From Tannerellaceae bacterium (GTDB lineage: Bacteria > Bacteroidota > Bacteroidia > Bacteroidales > Tannerellaceae), in contig JAIRPK010000068.1 in assembly GCA_031257015.1 (NCBI GenBank), forward strand, positions 1-38,333: 38,333 bases of DNA, written 5' to 3'. The first letter of the stretch is position 1; the number at the start of each line of letters is the position of its first letter. The notes beneath the pieces were generated by a model that saw only the letters and a list, made by a program, of their open reading frames with translations, was not told the DNA's origin and ran no database searches. Below are positions 1 through 10,011 of the stretch, one piece after another. The translations under genes and the position numbers were made by a program.

Positions 1-95
1 GGCTGGGGTTTCGGTGGCACGTTATCACCCTTCGGCATTATCTGTGCTGATGAGTGTTTCGATGAGTTGCGGGAGTTTTTGAGAGTTGTTTTCCC

Positions 96-117
96 GGCGG
101 GGGGAGGGGGGGAGAGG
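96..117. repeat. G-rich tract (runs of 6 and 7 G)
   Basis: Two long G runs separated by a single A, with shorter G pairs on both sides, lie about 150 bp upstream of the namZ start. The composition stands out from its surroundings. Long G homopolymers are prone to slippage and the tract could fold as a G-quadruplex. It lies upstream of the likely promoter, so any effect on the gene is speculative. The first 95 bases of the window contain no convincing gene. Confidence 0.5.
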
Positions 118-230
118 CAGCTCATTTGCCGATGCAAATTCCGCTTTTACCTTTGTCACAAGCCTTAAAAAATATAGTTATAAACAGGGAGAGCATTAAA
201 GGAGGAGGAGAAAATTTGCCTGCATTGCAT

Positions 231-238
231 TATATTTG
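231..238 (+). promoter_or_regulatory. Likely -7 promoter element for namZ
   Basis: TATATTTG matches the Bacteroidota -7 consensus TAnnTTTG. It ends 28 bp before the ATG at 267 and so would leave a short leader. No good -33 TTTG box is visible at the usual distance. The element supports the ATG at 267 over in-frame starts upstream of it. Confidence 0.5.
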
Positions 239-266
239 TGAAATATTGAAAATATCAAATACAATT

Positions 267-1469
267 ATGAAGAATAAAGATTTTTCACGCTTTTTACTAA
301 CAGTTCTTTTCATTTTATCTTTTTCCGCAGAAATACTTCCGCAGCGCAGGCCGCGCGTCCCGATAATTACTGGGGCGGAGCAGATGGATGCGGTTGTAGA
401 GGCGATTGCCGGTCGGCGTGTCGCCCTGGTTGTCAATCAAACGTCTATTCTCGAAAAGACGCAGGTTCATTTACTGGATACTCTCCTGGGACGCGGGGTA
501 GACATCAAGAAGGTTTTTGCTCCTGAACACGGCTTTCGCGGGTCTGAGGAGGCGGGCAAGCACGTGGACGACAGCCACGACGTTAAGACGGGAGTTCCGA
601 TATTTTCCCTGTACGGAAAGGCCAAAAAGCCGACGGCTTCGCAGCTGGAGGATGTTGATGTTGTTGTTTTTGACATTCAGGACGTTGGGGTGCGTTTTTA
701 TACTTATATAAGCACGATGCACTACGTCATGGAGGCCTGCGCCTCTAACGGCAAGGAGTTTCTGGTTCTTGACCGCCCCAATCCGAATGATTTTGTCGAC
801 GGGCCGGTGAGACGTAAAGGCTTTGAATCATTTGTGGGGCTCGACCCGATTCCGGTTTTGCATGGGATGACGGTAGGGGAGCTGGCCTGCATGATTAATG
901 CCGAAGGATGGATTGCCGATTCATGCCGCGTGAAGGTTGTTCCGGTAAAAAACTGGAGGCATGGGGAGCCGTATTTTCTGCCTGTGCGCCCTTCGCCTAA
1001 TTTGCCGAACGATTTGTCTGTGCGGCTGTACGCTTCTCTGGGCTGGTTCGAGGGAACAAACATCAGTATAGGCCGTGGGACATATTATCCGTTTCAGGTT
1101 ATCGGCTATCCGGACGAGGCTTACGGTACGTTCACTTTTACGCCGCGCCCGATCGAGGGTATGGACAGCAATCCGCTTCACCGGGAGAAGACGTGCTACG
1201 GTGTTGATTTGCGGGAATTGCCATTTGAAGGCGGGCTGACGCTCCGGTTTCTGCTGGATTTTTACGAGCGTTCGGGGAAGAAAGCCTCGTTTTTTGCTCG
1301 CCCCGAATGGTTTGATCTTTTGGCGGGCGAGAGCAATTTGCGGATGAGTATAAAGGCGGGACTGACGGAAGAAGAAATACGATTTCAATGGCAGGGGGCG
1401 TTGGAGGAATATAAGTCAAAGCGTCGGAAATACCTGCTTTATCCTGACTATTCGCGGCCTAAGGAATAA
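267..1469 (+). CDS. namZ: Exo-beta-N-acetylmuramidase NamZ (DUF1343, GH171 family)
   Basis: A 400-residue secreted protein of the DUF1343 family. Characterised members (Bacillus subtilis and Tannerella forsythia NamZ) release terminal N-acetylmuramic acid from peptidoglycan fragments. Residues 1-21 look like a signal peptide, so it should act in the periplasm. Family signatures visible are NQTS (57-60), PEHG with the presumed catalytic Glu87 (86-89), the FDIQDVGVRFYTYISTM block (135-151) and LDRPNP (168-173). The frame is open upstream to an ATG at 126, and a strong AAAGGAGGAG precedes a TTG at 216. I chose 267 because the signal peptide begins there and a promoter-like element lies at 231-238. 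DUF2723 follows 48 bp downstream, probably in the same transcript. Its role is likely cell-wall recycling or MurNAc scavenging. Confidence 0.9.
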   Translation: MKNKDFSRFLLTVLFILSFSAEILPQRRPRVPIITGAEQMDAVVEAIAGRRVALVVNQTSILEKTQVHLLDTLLGRGVDIKKVFAPEHGFRGSEEAGKHVDDSHDVKTGVPIFSLYGKAKKPTASQLEDVDVVVFDIQDVGVRFYTYISTMHYVMEACASNGKEFLVLDRPNPNDFVDGPVRRKGFESFVGLDPIPVLHGMTVGELACMINAEGWIADSCRVKVVPVKNWRHGEPYFLPVRPSPNLPNDLSVRLYASLGWFEGTNISIGRGTYYPFQVIGYPDEAYGTFTFTPRPIEGMDSNPLHREKTCYGVDLRELPFEGGLTLRFLLDFYERSGKKASFFARPEWFDLLAGESNLRMSIKAGLTEEEIRFQWQGALEEYKSKRRKYLLYPDYSRPKE

Positions 1470-1517
1470 TAATTATAAAAAAATAACGTTATTAGAAGAA
1501 TTAAAAAATAAAACGAT

Positions 1518-4500
1518 ATGAGAACATATAAATTGTTGAATAATTTGCTGGGATGGATAGCATTTCTGATTGCATCGACGGTGTATCTGCTGACCATTGA
1601 GCCTTCGGCCAGTTTCTGGGACTGCGGCGAGTTTGTCTCTTCGGCCTATAAGCTGGAAGTAGGGCACCCTCCCGGAGCGCCTTTTTTTATGCTTACGGCG
1701 AACTTGTTTACTCAGCTGGCTTCCGATCCGACGCAGGTGCCGGTAATGGTTAATGCGATGTCGGCGCTTTTCAGTGGCTTGACGATTCTTTTCCTTTTCT
1801 GGACGATTACGCATTTGGCTCGTAAGATTATTGCAAGAGACGGGGAGGATTTTTCGGTCGCTCAAATGATTGCCATCCTTGGCAGTGGCCTTGTGGGGGC
1901 ATTGGCTTATACTTTCAGCGATACCTTTTGGTTTAGCGCAGTTGAGGGTGAGGTTTATGCGTTCTCATCGCTGTTTACCGCGCTTGTTTTTTGGCTTATC
2001 CTTAAATGGGAGGATGTTGCCGACCAGCCTCATGCGGATCGGTGGATTGTCCTGATTGCTTATCTGATGGGGTTGAGCATTGGGGTGCATTTGTTGAACT
2101 TGCTTTGTATTCCGGCGATAGTGCTGGTTTATTATTATAAGAAATTTCCCAATCCGAATTTGAAGGGGACGCTTTGGGCTTTGGCTATTTCATTTGCTAT
2201 TGTAGGACTGATGATGTATGGAGTCGTACAGGGATTAGTTGAAGTCTGCGGTCTGTTTGAGCTTTTGTTTGTTAATGTGCTGGGGGCGCCGTATAATACG
2301 GGAGTTTTTGTTTATGTCGTCATCTTGTCAGCCCTGCTGGTTTGGAGCATTTACGAGACGATGCGGCAGAGCGATGGGAATATGATACGTTTGAAGATTT
2401 CGTTTATCCTTTCCGTTGTCATGGTTGGGATTCCGTTTATCGGTAGCGGGTATTTTCTTGGCTTGCTTCTGATTGCGGCGTTGACGTTTGTGATGTTCAA
2501 ACTGAAGAGTGTGAATGTGAAAATGCTGAATACTGTGCTGTTTTCTTTGCTGGTGATTGTGGTCGGTTATTCGTCCTATGCGCTTATTCTGATTCGCTCG
2601 ACAGCTGATACGCCGATGAATCAAAATTCACCTAAGGACATATTCACTCTTCGCGCTTATCTGGCTCGCGAACAATATGGACAGACGCCGCTATTCTACG
2701 GCAATACGTTTGTTTCCGAAATACAGTATAAAGCGGACGGAAAGAGGCTCGTTGCCCAATATACCGAAGGCGAGCCGGTATGGAACCGAATAATTAAGAA
2801 GAGCGAGACGGAGAAGGATAAATATATTGTGACGAATCACATGCGTGAGCCGAAATATGTCGATAATCTGAATACCATATTCCCGCGAATGTATAGCCAG
2901 ACGACAAACCATGTTGCCGGCTACAAGAGTTGGTCGGGATATAAGGGAATACCTGTGAAGATTAATAACGGAAGCGGGGAGCAGACGATAATGATGCCGA
3001 CCTTCGCCGAGAATCTTACGTATTTCTTCAAGTATCAGCTTAATTTCATGTATTGGCGCTATTTCATGTGGAATTTTGCCGGTCGGCAGAACGATATACA
3101 GGGTGACGGAGGCATATTACACGGGAATTGGATAAGCGGTATTCCGTTTATTGACGAGCCTCGCGTCGGGCCGGTTAACGATTTACCTTTCGACATGGCG
3201 AATAATAAGGGGCATAACGTATATTATATGTTGCCTCTGCTCTTGGGCATTATCGGTTTGCTGTATCAGGCTTATTCCGGACAGAAAGGGATTCAAAGTT
3301 TCTGGATTACGTTCTTTTTATTCTTCATGACAGGAATTGCCATTGTGCTTTACCTGAACCAGACGCCAGAGCAGCCTCGCGAACGGGATTATGCCTACGC
3401 CGGCTCGTTCTATGCGTTTGCGATTTGGATAGGTCTTGGCGTTGCCGGATTGGCGAAGGTGCTGGAGAGATATGTTAAGGCTTCTCCAATTGTTGCCTCG
3501 GTGGCAGCTTCCGCAGTGTGTCTTTTTGTCCCATTCCAAATGGCGGGGCAGAGCTGGGACGACCATGACCGTTCAGGACGTTATCTGGCACGAGACTTCG
3601 GCAGTAATTATCTTGAATCATGCGAGCCGAATGCGATTCTGTTTACGAATGGAGATAACGATACTTTCCCTTTGTGGTATACACAAGAAGTGGAAGGGAT
3701 TCGCACTGATGTGCGTGTTTGCAATACAAGCTATTTGCAAACCGATTGGTATGCGGATCAGATGAAGCGAGAAGCTTATAATTCACCTCCATTGCCTATC
3801 TCATGGCCGCGGGAGGTTTATATACAGGGAACTCGCGATTACGCGCTGATAACTCCGATGCTTGATAAGCCGATTGAGCTGGGATGGGCACTGGATTTTA
3901 TTCGTTCCGACGACGAACGGTATAAGAAATTGCCTGGGTTTGAACAGAAAATTGATTATATCCCTTCAAAGACGTTAGTATATAAGGTGGATTCCGCCGC
4001 CGTCATAAATAACGGCATATTGTCACCGAAATATGTGCCTGACATGCTGAAGGAAATGACCATCAATCTGAGCGATAAAAATATGTTGACTAAAGTGGAG
4101 ATGTTTATATATGATATGCTCCGTACCAACAATTGGAAGCGCCCAATGTATTATGCCATCACCGTACAGGCAGATCAATATGCACACCTGGACGGATTTT
4201 TCCAGCAGACAGGTCTTGCTTTCCAGATTGTTCCTCTGGAAGCGAAAAATTCCATTAATGCCGTCAACTCGGAAAAGATGTACGACAATGTGATGAACAA
4301 ATTCAGATGGGGAGGCGTAGATAATATTAATCCGGATACCAATCCTATACGCCGCTTATTCAAAAACAATAATATTCCCAACATATATCTCGAAGAGAAT
4401 TCAATGCGCATGTGTAAATCCTATCGCTCGAATCTCTTTGTCCAACTTGCAAGAGTGCTGATTGCAGAAGACCAGAAAGAAAAGGCGCTTCAAGTGCTCG

Positions 4501-4850
4501 ACCGCTGCATGGAAGTCCTTCCGCCGGAAAATGTTCCGATGGATTACACTGCCTGGTACATGGGCGAGTTCTATCTTCGACTGGGGGCTAAGGATAAAGC
4601 GGAAAAAGTTTTCAGTGAAATGCTTAGCTATACCAGACAAAACCTGAATTGGTATTTCCGCCTGCCGGCGCATTTGCTAAAAAGCATCTATAATTCTGTT
4701 GAACACAATCTGTATATCATGCAGGAAATTCTTCAATTGAGCGGAGAGCTGGAATCTAACTTCGCCGAAGAATACAAAAAAGAATTTGAAGGGTATTTAA
4801 TTGCGTTCAGAACTGTATTCCCTCCCTCTTCACAAGGCGGGAACAAATAA
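1518..4850 (+). CDS. DUF2723 multi-spanning membrane protein (putative glycosyltransferase)
   Basis: A 1110-residue inner-membrane protein of the DUF2723 family, common in Bacteroidota and resembling the protein O-mannosyltransferase fold. As far as I recall CAZy lists it as GT117. The N-terminal half holds about ten hydrophobic segments. The first periplasmic loop carries the family motif SFWDCGEF followed by VGHPPGAP (about residues 34-55), comparable to the acidic catalytic loop of GT-C enzymes. A second signature, QPRERDYAYAGSF, lies near residue 625. The C-terminal 200 residues look helical and TPR-like. The next gene starts 3 bp after the stop, so the two are translationally linked. Donor and acceptor cannot be read from the sequence. 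A lipid-linked sugar transferred to an exported protein or glycan is an inference. Confidence 0.85.
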   Translation: MRTYKLLNNLLGWIAFLIASTVYLLTIEPSASFWDCGEFVSSAYKLEVGHPPGAPFFMLTANLFTQLASDPTQVPVMVNAMSALFSGLTILFLFWTITHLARKIIARDGEDFSVAQMIAILGSGLVGALAYTFSDTFWFSAVEGEVYAFSSLFTALVFWLILKWEDVADQPHADRWIVLIAYLMGLSIGVHLLNLLCIPAIVLVYYYKKFPNPNLKGTLWALAISFAIVGLMMYGVVQGLVEVCGLFELLFVNVLGAPYNTGVFVYVVILSALLVWSIYETMRQSDGNMIRLKISFILSVVMVGIPFIGSGYFLGLLLIAALTFVMFKLKSVNVKMLNTVLFSLLVIVVGYSSYALILIRSTADTPMNQNSPKDIFTLRAYLAREQYGQTPLFYGNTFVSEIQYKADGKRLVAQYTEGEPVWNRIIKKSETEKDKYIVTNHMREPKYVDNLNTIFPRMYSQTTNHVAGYKSWSGYKGIPVKINNGSGEQTIMMPTFAENLTYFFKYQLNFMYWRYFMWNFAGRQNDIQGDGGILHGNWISGIPFIDEPRVGPVNDLPFDMANNKGHNVYYMLPLLLGIIGLLYQAYSGQKGIQSFWITFFLFFMTGIAIVLYLNQTPEQPRERDYAYAGSFYAFAIWIGLGVAGLAKVLERYVKASPIVASVAASAVCLFVPFQMAGQSWDDHDRSGRYLARDFGSNYLESCEPNAILFTNGDNDTFPLWYTQEVEGIRTDVRVCNTSYLQTDWYADQMKREAYNSPPLPISWPREVYIQGTRDYALITPMLDKPIELGWALDFIRSDDERYKKLPGFEQKIDYIPSKTLVYKVDSAAVINNGILSPKYVPDMLKEMTINLSDKNMLTKVEMFIYDMLRTNNWKRPMYYAITVQADQYAHLDGFFQQTGLAFQIVPLEAKNSINAVNSEKMYDNVMNKFRWGGVDNINPDTNPIRRLFKNNNIPNIYLEENSMRMCKSYRSNLFVQLARVLIAEDQKEKALQVLDRCMEVLPPENVPMDYTAWYMGEFYLRLGAKDKAEKVFSEMLSYTRQNLNWYFRLPAHLLKSIYNSVEHNLYIMQEILQLSGELESNFAEEYKKEFEGYLIAFRTVFPPSSQGGNK

Positions 4851-4853
4851 AAA

Positions 4854-5471
4854 ATGTTTATAGAACAACCGCCCTGTTTATACAGGACATTCTTCCCAGG
4901 AGCGATATGGAGATTGCCCGACAATGACGAAAAATGTGTTTATCTCACTTTCGACGACGGCCCAATCCCGCATATCACTCCTTGGGTTTTGAATACCCTT
5001 GACACATATAATATAAAGGCTACATTCTTCTGTGTCGGCGACAATGTGCGGAAATATCCCGACATATATCAGATGTTAATCGACCGCGCTCACAGAGTTG
5101 GGAACCACACGTTCAATCATCTTCAAGGCATGGGTTTTAGCACTTCGCACTATTTATCAAATGTGGAAAAGGCAAGTCGCTACATCGACAGCGCTCTATT
5201 TCGCCCTCCTCACGGACATTTGCGTCCGGGGCAAGTACTGGCTTTGCGGAAAAATTATACCATTATTATGTGGGACGTAGTGACACGCGATTATAGTCCG
5301 AGGATGACGCCCGAAAAAGTATTCAACACCGTAAAAAAATATACACGCAATGGCTCCATCATCATCTTCCACGATTCATTTAAAGCCGAACGCAATCTGA
5401 AAGAGGCCTTGCCGCAATCAATCGAATGGATTCTGAGCAAGGGATACAAGTTCAGGGTAATTGAGAGCTGA
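4854..5471 (+). CDS. Polysaccharide deacetylase family protein (NodB homology domain)
   Basis: A 205-residue carbohydrate esterase family 4 enzyme with all five NodB motifs: TFDDGP (32-37, catalytic base Asp34 and metal ligand Asp35), HTFNH (85-89, metal ligands His85 and His89), RPPHG (117-121), a tryptophan/aspartate motif at 140-147 and IIFHDS (170-175, catalytic His173). The domain is close to minimal and lacks a clear signal peptide, so it is probably cytoplasmic or membrane-associated. It starts 3 bp after the DUF2723 gene and likely shares its operon. Family members remove N- or O-acetyl groups from GlcNAc-containing glycans. The specific substrate is not deducible. Confidence 0.88.
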   Translation: MFIEQPPCLYRTFFPGAIWRLPDNDEKCVYLTFDDGPIPHITPWVLNTLDTYNIKATFFCVGDNVRKYPDIYQMLIDRAHRVGNHTFNHLQGMGFSTSHYLSNVEKASRYIDSALFRPPHGHLRPGQVLALRKNYTIIMWDVVTRDYSPRMTPEKVFNTVKKYTRNGSIIIFHDSFKAERNLKEALPQSIEWILSKGYKFRVIES

Positions 5472-5599
5472 AACGTCAACAAAGCTCCCGCGTATTTCCC
5501 TTAAATCCGTTACATCCCTTGGAAAAACCATTCAAAACAGTAAAACCAATCGCCCAATTAGCGATGGAATTGTTTAAACATTTTATAGCATAAACAGAT

Positions 5600-6604
5600 A
5601 TGAAAGTACTCATCACCGGCGCGAGCGGCTTCATCGGAGGGTTTCTTGTCGAAGAAGCCTTGCGCAGAGGTTACGACGTCTGGGCGGGCATCCGTGCAGG
5701 AAGTAGCCGCGAACGATTGCAAGACGCTCGCATCCGTTTCATCGACCTGAAATATAATGACCCGAATATGCTGAAGAAGCAGCTAATGCAATTTGCAGCC
5801 GAATCCGGTCGCTGGGATTTCGTCATTCATAACGCCGGCGTAACAAAAACAACGCGACCAGGCGATTTTTCACGAATCAATGCCGGATATACCGCAGCTT
5901 TAGTCGAAGCTCTCGCAGACAATTGTAAACCGGAAAAATTCCTGCTCATGAGCAGCCTTGGCGCATACGGTCCAGGCGACGAACACTCTCTTGCGCCACT
6001 AACTTCCGAATCGCCGCAACGCCCAGATTCCCTATACGGAAAAAGTAAACTCGAAGCGGAAAAAATCCTCGCGCAACAATCAGCCTTCCCTTACGTAATC
6101 ATCCATCCAACCGGCGTTTATGGCCCGTGGGATCAAGACTATTTTGCGGAAATCAACAGCATAAACCTCGGATTTGATTTCGCCGCCGGAATGTCCGACC
6201 AGCACATCTCATTTATATATGTAAAGGATTTAGCCCGCGCCGTCTTCATGGCTCTCGAAAGCGATGCCGCAAGCGGAAAAAGATATTTTGTCTCTGACGG
6301 ACAACAATATACAGACGCGCAGTTCGCCTCCATCATTAAGGACATACTCGGCAAGAAACGCCTGCTGAGAATTCGCGTACCGCTCCCCTTGCTCCACCTC
6401 GCCTGTGTCGGCTCCGAGCTTGTCGGCAAGTTGCAGGGGAAAGCCATGACGCTAAATTCTGATAAGTTTCATATCCTCAAAGCCCGCAACTGGCTTTGCG
6501 ACGCCTCGCCACTGTTCCGCGACCTCAATTTCCGCCCTGAATATTCGCTCAGGCAAGGTTTGGAAGAGGCCATTCAATGGTACAGGGCAAAAGGCTGGCT
6601 TTAA
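5600..6604 (+). CDS. NAD-dependent epimerase/dehydratase (extended SDR)
   Basis: A 334-residue extended short-chain dehydrogenase. It has the Rossmann motif TGASGFIGG (6-14), the catalytic Ser at MSS (117-119) and the YGKSK catalytic pair (Tyr146, Lys150), followed by HPTGVYGP, typical of sugar-nucleotide epimerases and related dehydrogenases. It is cytosolic. A gap of 128 bp after the deacetylase suggests it may have its own promoter, although none is obvious. It converges with the kinase gene on the other strand with 71 bp between them and no clear terminator. A role in nucleotide-sugar or lipid modification is inferred from the family and the glycan-related neighbours. Confidence 0.85.
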   Translation: MKVLITGASGFIGGFLVEEALRRGYDVWAGIRAGSSRERLQDARIRFIDLKYNDPNMLKKQLMQFAAESGRWDFVIHNAGVTKTTRPGDFSRINAGYTAALVEALADNCKPEKFLLMSSLGAYGPGDEHSLAPLTSESPQRPDSLYGKSKLEAEKILAQQSAFPYVIIHPTGVYGPWDQDYFAEINSINLGFDFAAGMSDQHISFIYVKDLARAVFMALESDAASGKRYFVSDGQQYTDAQFASIIKDILGKKRLLRIRVPLPLLHLACVGSELVGKLQGKAMTLNSDKFHILKARNWLCDASPLFRDLNFRPEYSLRQGLEEAIQWYRAKGWL

Positions 6605-6675
6605 TCCGCTTCTTTTTGAAATAATTTCAGGCCGGGACACCTCCGCTCGCGTCCCCCCTCTCCACTTTCGCTGCA

Positions 6676-7431
6676 TCATGATTCCAGCCGAAACGGAACT
6701 TTATGCTTCTTCGCGTACCTGTTCCAAAACGCTCTGCGATAACGGAAAACCCAGCGGCGACAATCGTTCACGTCTGCACAACGAGCTTCGGCATACTCGC
6801 GAGCAATAAACTCGAACATCTCGTCTTGCCCCCAAAGCCGCGCAAAGTTGGCGCACCCGCTCCTGATGCCGACCGCCCCACTCCTTATGCTCATGCGGTT
6901 GGTATCCACAAGGCAAAAGGCCGGGCTACCGTCGATGATTTCAAAGAGTATGTTGCCCGGCGAATAGTCCAGATGCGTAATCCCGGCTTCGTGAAGCGCC
7001 GCGGTGAAGCGCGTAAAGGCGCGGACAATCTCTTCGCGCCCCACCAAACCACCGCTGCCAAACTCGTACATGTTCCGGCTAAAGCTCTGCTGCTCGGAAA
7101 TATAGTACGAAAGGTCGATTAGCCCTCGCCGCTTCCGGACGATACAAGCGATCGGGCGAGGCGTCGGAAAGCCGCGGGAAAGCAAGCGACAAGAGTTAAT
7201 ATAGGCACGAAGAGCTTTTGGCTTTCTTATAAATGTATATACAAAACGATTGAAAAGCGCCGGGCGGCGATAACGCTTAATGTTAACTGCCCGATGGAAA
7301 ATGTCGAACACTTTAATCGTATTTCTCGCCTTATATACAACAACGCCGGCATCATCATCGTCGAACCTGCCTATGGCGCAAAGCAAATCACCTTCAAGCA
7401 GCTCGAAATCAGGGTGGATAATTTTAATCAT
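6676..7431 (-). CDS. Lipopolysaccharide kinase-like protein (Kdo/WaaP family)
   Basis: A 251-residue protein-kinase-like enzyme. It has the catalytic loop HLDYSPGN (153-160, presumed catalytic Asp155) and a metal-binding VDTNR motif (175-179) in place of DFG, as in Kdo/WaaP lipopolysaccharide kinases. The frame is open upstream to 7578, but I chose the ATG at 7431 because the protein body starts there and it overlaps the end of the recombinase gene by 8 bp, a typical coupled arrangement. It probably phosphorylates Kdo or heptose in lipid A-core at the cytoplasmic face of the inner membrane. Assignment to the family is fairly sure. The exact acceptor is unknown. Confidence 0.8.
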   Translation of the reverse strand: MIKIIHPDFELLEGDLLCAIGRFDDDDAGVVVYKARNTIKVFDIFHRAVNIKRYRRPALFNRFVYTFIRKPKALRAYINSCRLLSRGFPTPRPIACIVRKRRGLIDLSYYISEQQSFSRNMYEFGSGGLVGREEIVRAFTRFTAALHEAGITHLDYSPGNILFEIIDGSPAFCLVDTNRMSIRSGAVGIRSGCANFARLWGQDEMFEFIAREYAEARCADVNDCRRWVFRYRRAFWNRYAKKHKVPFRLES

Positions 7432-8347
7432 TCTTTCCGTTTTTGTGGTAATCTCTGTAACGCGGATGATGCTCAAGAATCTCCTTCCGAAGCCTCTCGC
7501 GTTCAATGTGCGTGTATATTTCGGTAGTGCTGATTCGCTCATGTCCCAGCATATTTTTGATAGCCACCAGACTCGCACCGCCTTCGAGCAGGTGAGTAGC
7601 GAACGAGTGGCGAAACGTGTGCGGGCTTATCGTTTTCGTTATGCCGGCCAGCTCCGCGTGCTCCTTGACAATATACAAAATCATCACGCGAGTAAGCGCC
7701 GCGCCGTGCCGCCCAAGAAACAGAATATCCTCGTACCCTTTCTTGACCGCTATCTGCCCGCGGTCGTACATATATTTCTCAATCTCGCGAACAGCAACGT
7801 CAGAAATCGGAATCAAACGCGGCTTTTGCCCTTTGCCGACAACACGAATGAAGCCCTCCTCGGCATAAATATCGCTACACTTGAGAGACGTCAGCTCCGA
7901 AACGCGCAGCCCGCAGCTGTACAGCACCTCCAGCATCGTCCGGTTGCGCTGCCCCTCCGGCTTCGACAGGTCAACCGCGCTGATAATGTCATCCACTTCC
8001 TTTGTTGACAAAACTGTTGGAATACGGAAAGCCTGTTCGGGACTTTCCAATAATTCCGTGGGATCTTTGCGTATATAATCTTCGAGCATCAGGAAGCGAT
8101 AGAAAGCCCTGATGCCGGATATTATCCGCGCCTGTGAACGGGCGGAGATCCCACGGTCGTGAAGCTGGGCGAGAAATTGCTGGAGATGGCCGTAACCAAG
8201 CGTGCCGTAATTCACCCCTTCGCTGCCCATAAACGCCATCAGCTTGCTCAGATCCGTCATATAGGCATCAATCGAATTTGCCGACAGGCCTTTCTCCAGG
8301 CGCAAATAGTTTTGAAATTTATTTACAATGTCGTTACCTCTATTCAT
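7424..8347 (-). CDS. xerD: Tyrosine recombinase XerC/XerD
   Basis: A 307-residue tyrosine recombinase with an N-terminal SAM-like DNA-binding domain (about 5-90) and a C-terminal catalytic domain. The full catalytic set is visible: Arg148 (GLRVSEL), Lys172 (VVGKGQK), His243 and Arg246 (HTFRHSFATHLLEGG), His269 (LGH) and nucleophile Tyr278 (IYTH). The length matches chromosomal Xer recombinases, which resolve chromosome dimers at dif, rather than phage integrases. There are no flanking attachment repeats or mobile genes. The downstream kinase overlaps it by 8 bp. XerC and XerD cannot be separated with certainty by eye. Confidence 0.88.
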   Translation of the reverse strand: MNRGNDIVNKFQNYLRLEKGLSANSIDAYMTDLSKLMAFMGSEGVNYGTLGYGHLQQFLAQLHDRGISARSQARIISGIRAFYRFLMLEDYIRKDPTELLESPEQAFRIPTVLSTKEVDDIISAVDLSKPEGQRNRTMLEVLYSCGLRVSELTSLKCSDIYAEEGFIRVVGKGQKPRLIPISDVAVREIEKYMYDRGQIAVKKGYEDILFLGRHGAALTRVMILYIVKEHAELAGITKTISPHTFRHSFATHLLEGGASLVAIKNMLGHERISTTEIYTHIERERLRKEILEHHPRYRDYHKNGKND

Positions 8348-10011
8348 ACGTACATCTGTTTTTAAGTAAATATGTGTGTTGAATTATACCGGAAAGGTGT
8401 AATTTTCCTTCAACTGTATTCCTTGACAATTTTCCGGCAGCGTCAGATAATTCCGTTAGCCTGCTCATCATCTAATTCCTCTTTTGTATAATTATTCTGT
8501 TTTATTTGTTTACCGAAGCGCCCTTAGTCGCTGGAAATCCAAAGCGAGTTTTGCATAAAATTTTCCTCCATTTCTTATTCCAGCCGCCATTCGCACCGCT
8601 ATATTTTTACATCCCCATTGCCATAATTATACATCCCCGGTTTCGTTCTCCCGAAAAACGATGCAGAAGGCGCCACCACCGCTGTACGGGAAGCAAATGC
8701 AATTGCCGGCAACTCCATGCCAATGGACAGCAACAGCCGGTTATCAATGCGCCCAGCCACGCCGGTGCAGGCGTGGGAAATATCGAAATTCTGCCCGCGC
8801 TTAAAGCCAATGAGATTATTGATTATGCGCTTCACCCTATTTTTTGACAAAAAGCATCCGTCGCACGGTATACCTCTGTCATATTTCTTCGCGCACCCGG
8901 CATAATCCGCCGGAAACCTTGCGCCTGGGGCCTCCTCCAGCGTTTTGGAATGATGCGCAGCCGTCTGCGATATTCCTCCTGTCCATGTTAACTTATTCAT
9001 TTGCATCATTATAAAATTCATTATTAAATACGCAGAATGTTTATTCTGTTTCGTGAGATTTGTACGGTTATATTGTTGATTGCCGGCGAGACTGTATTTT
9101 GGCCGGAATATTAATAGTGTTCGACAATTTTAACAGGTTGCCAAAACGTTTCAATTTACTCATGTAATTTCTTTTGTGATATTTCGATAATTCATCGGTG
9201 TATTTGTCTGCATAATCTTCATAGTTTAGGTGACGATTGACACTTCTTATCCCGGATTTTTCACCGTCCTTATGTCGAGGCAAACTCCCATGCTCCCAGT
9301 TTTGGCCAACAGCTTGCCGAGGCCGGCGGCAAGGCCGTCTGTCGCGACTCGCCTCCTCTGCATTCGTGAGTTTCTCCAGCTGCATTAATCTGCTCATCCC
9401 GGCGGCAGCGGGAGATGGAAACAGGCCTTTCGGCGGACGATGCCAGCGTTGAAAATTCATCACAATACCGTCATTTGTATTCATCTATTTATTCGTTTTT
9501 GCTTTAAAAAACATCTTAAAAAATGCCCAAATATATGGATTTAATTTCGATATGCCAACCGGATAAATCCGCCTTCCATTCCGTATAAATCCGACAACGG
9601 CTCCGGATTTCTTAATCAGTTAGGCGGATTAGCTTTTCTGCGCGGGCAATTTCTTTCAGCGCTTATGCCGGCTCTGCCTAAGTGCTTTGCTGGGATTTTT
9701 CGCCTGTATTATCGGCATTTTTCACCCCTAATATTTATATTCTTTGCATAATGTTATTCTTAATTTAAAATGAACTGCCGGTATGTATAGCCTGTACTGT
9801 TAGTATATTTTAATAGTAATGGCAATATTTTCCCCCTGCACATCCGGTATTTTTTATTTAAACAGTTTGGATTTACGGATAAAGTTATTGACATATTTTG
9901 ACAGCTCGGTTCTTGCCAGTTGACATAGCTCCCGGAATTTTCAGCGTGCATAATCAGAGGAGATTCATTAAGCAGGCGGCCATCTCCTCTGCCTTTGTTT
10001 AAAAAATCAAA

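Noticed and set aside
1..38. Possible minus-strand gene start (MPKGDNVPPKPQ) leaving the left edge
   Set aside because: Only twelve codons are visible, with no ribosome site or promoter and no recognisable family.
126..266. N-terminal extension of NamZ, including a TTG at 216 behind a strong AAAGGAGGAG
   Set aside because: The extension would precede the signal peptide, and a -7 promoter element lies at 231-238, inside it. The purine-rich site appears to be coincidental.
7424..8347. Phage or transposon integrase
   Set aside because: The recombinase has chromosomal Xer length and motifs and is coupled to a housekeeping kinase, with no att-like repeats or mobile genes.
6703..8347. Plus-strand open frames opposite the kinase and recombinase
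   Set aside because: They are antisense shadows of two clearly identified minus-strand genes.
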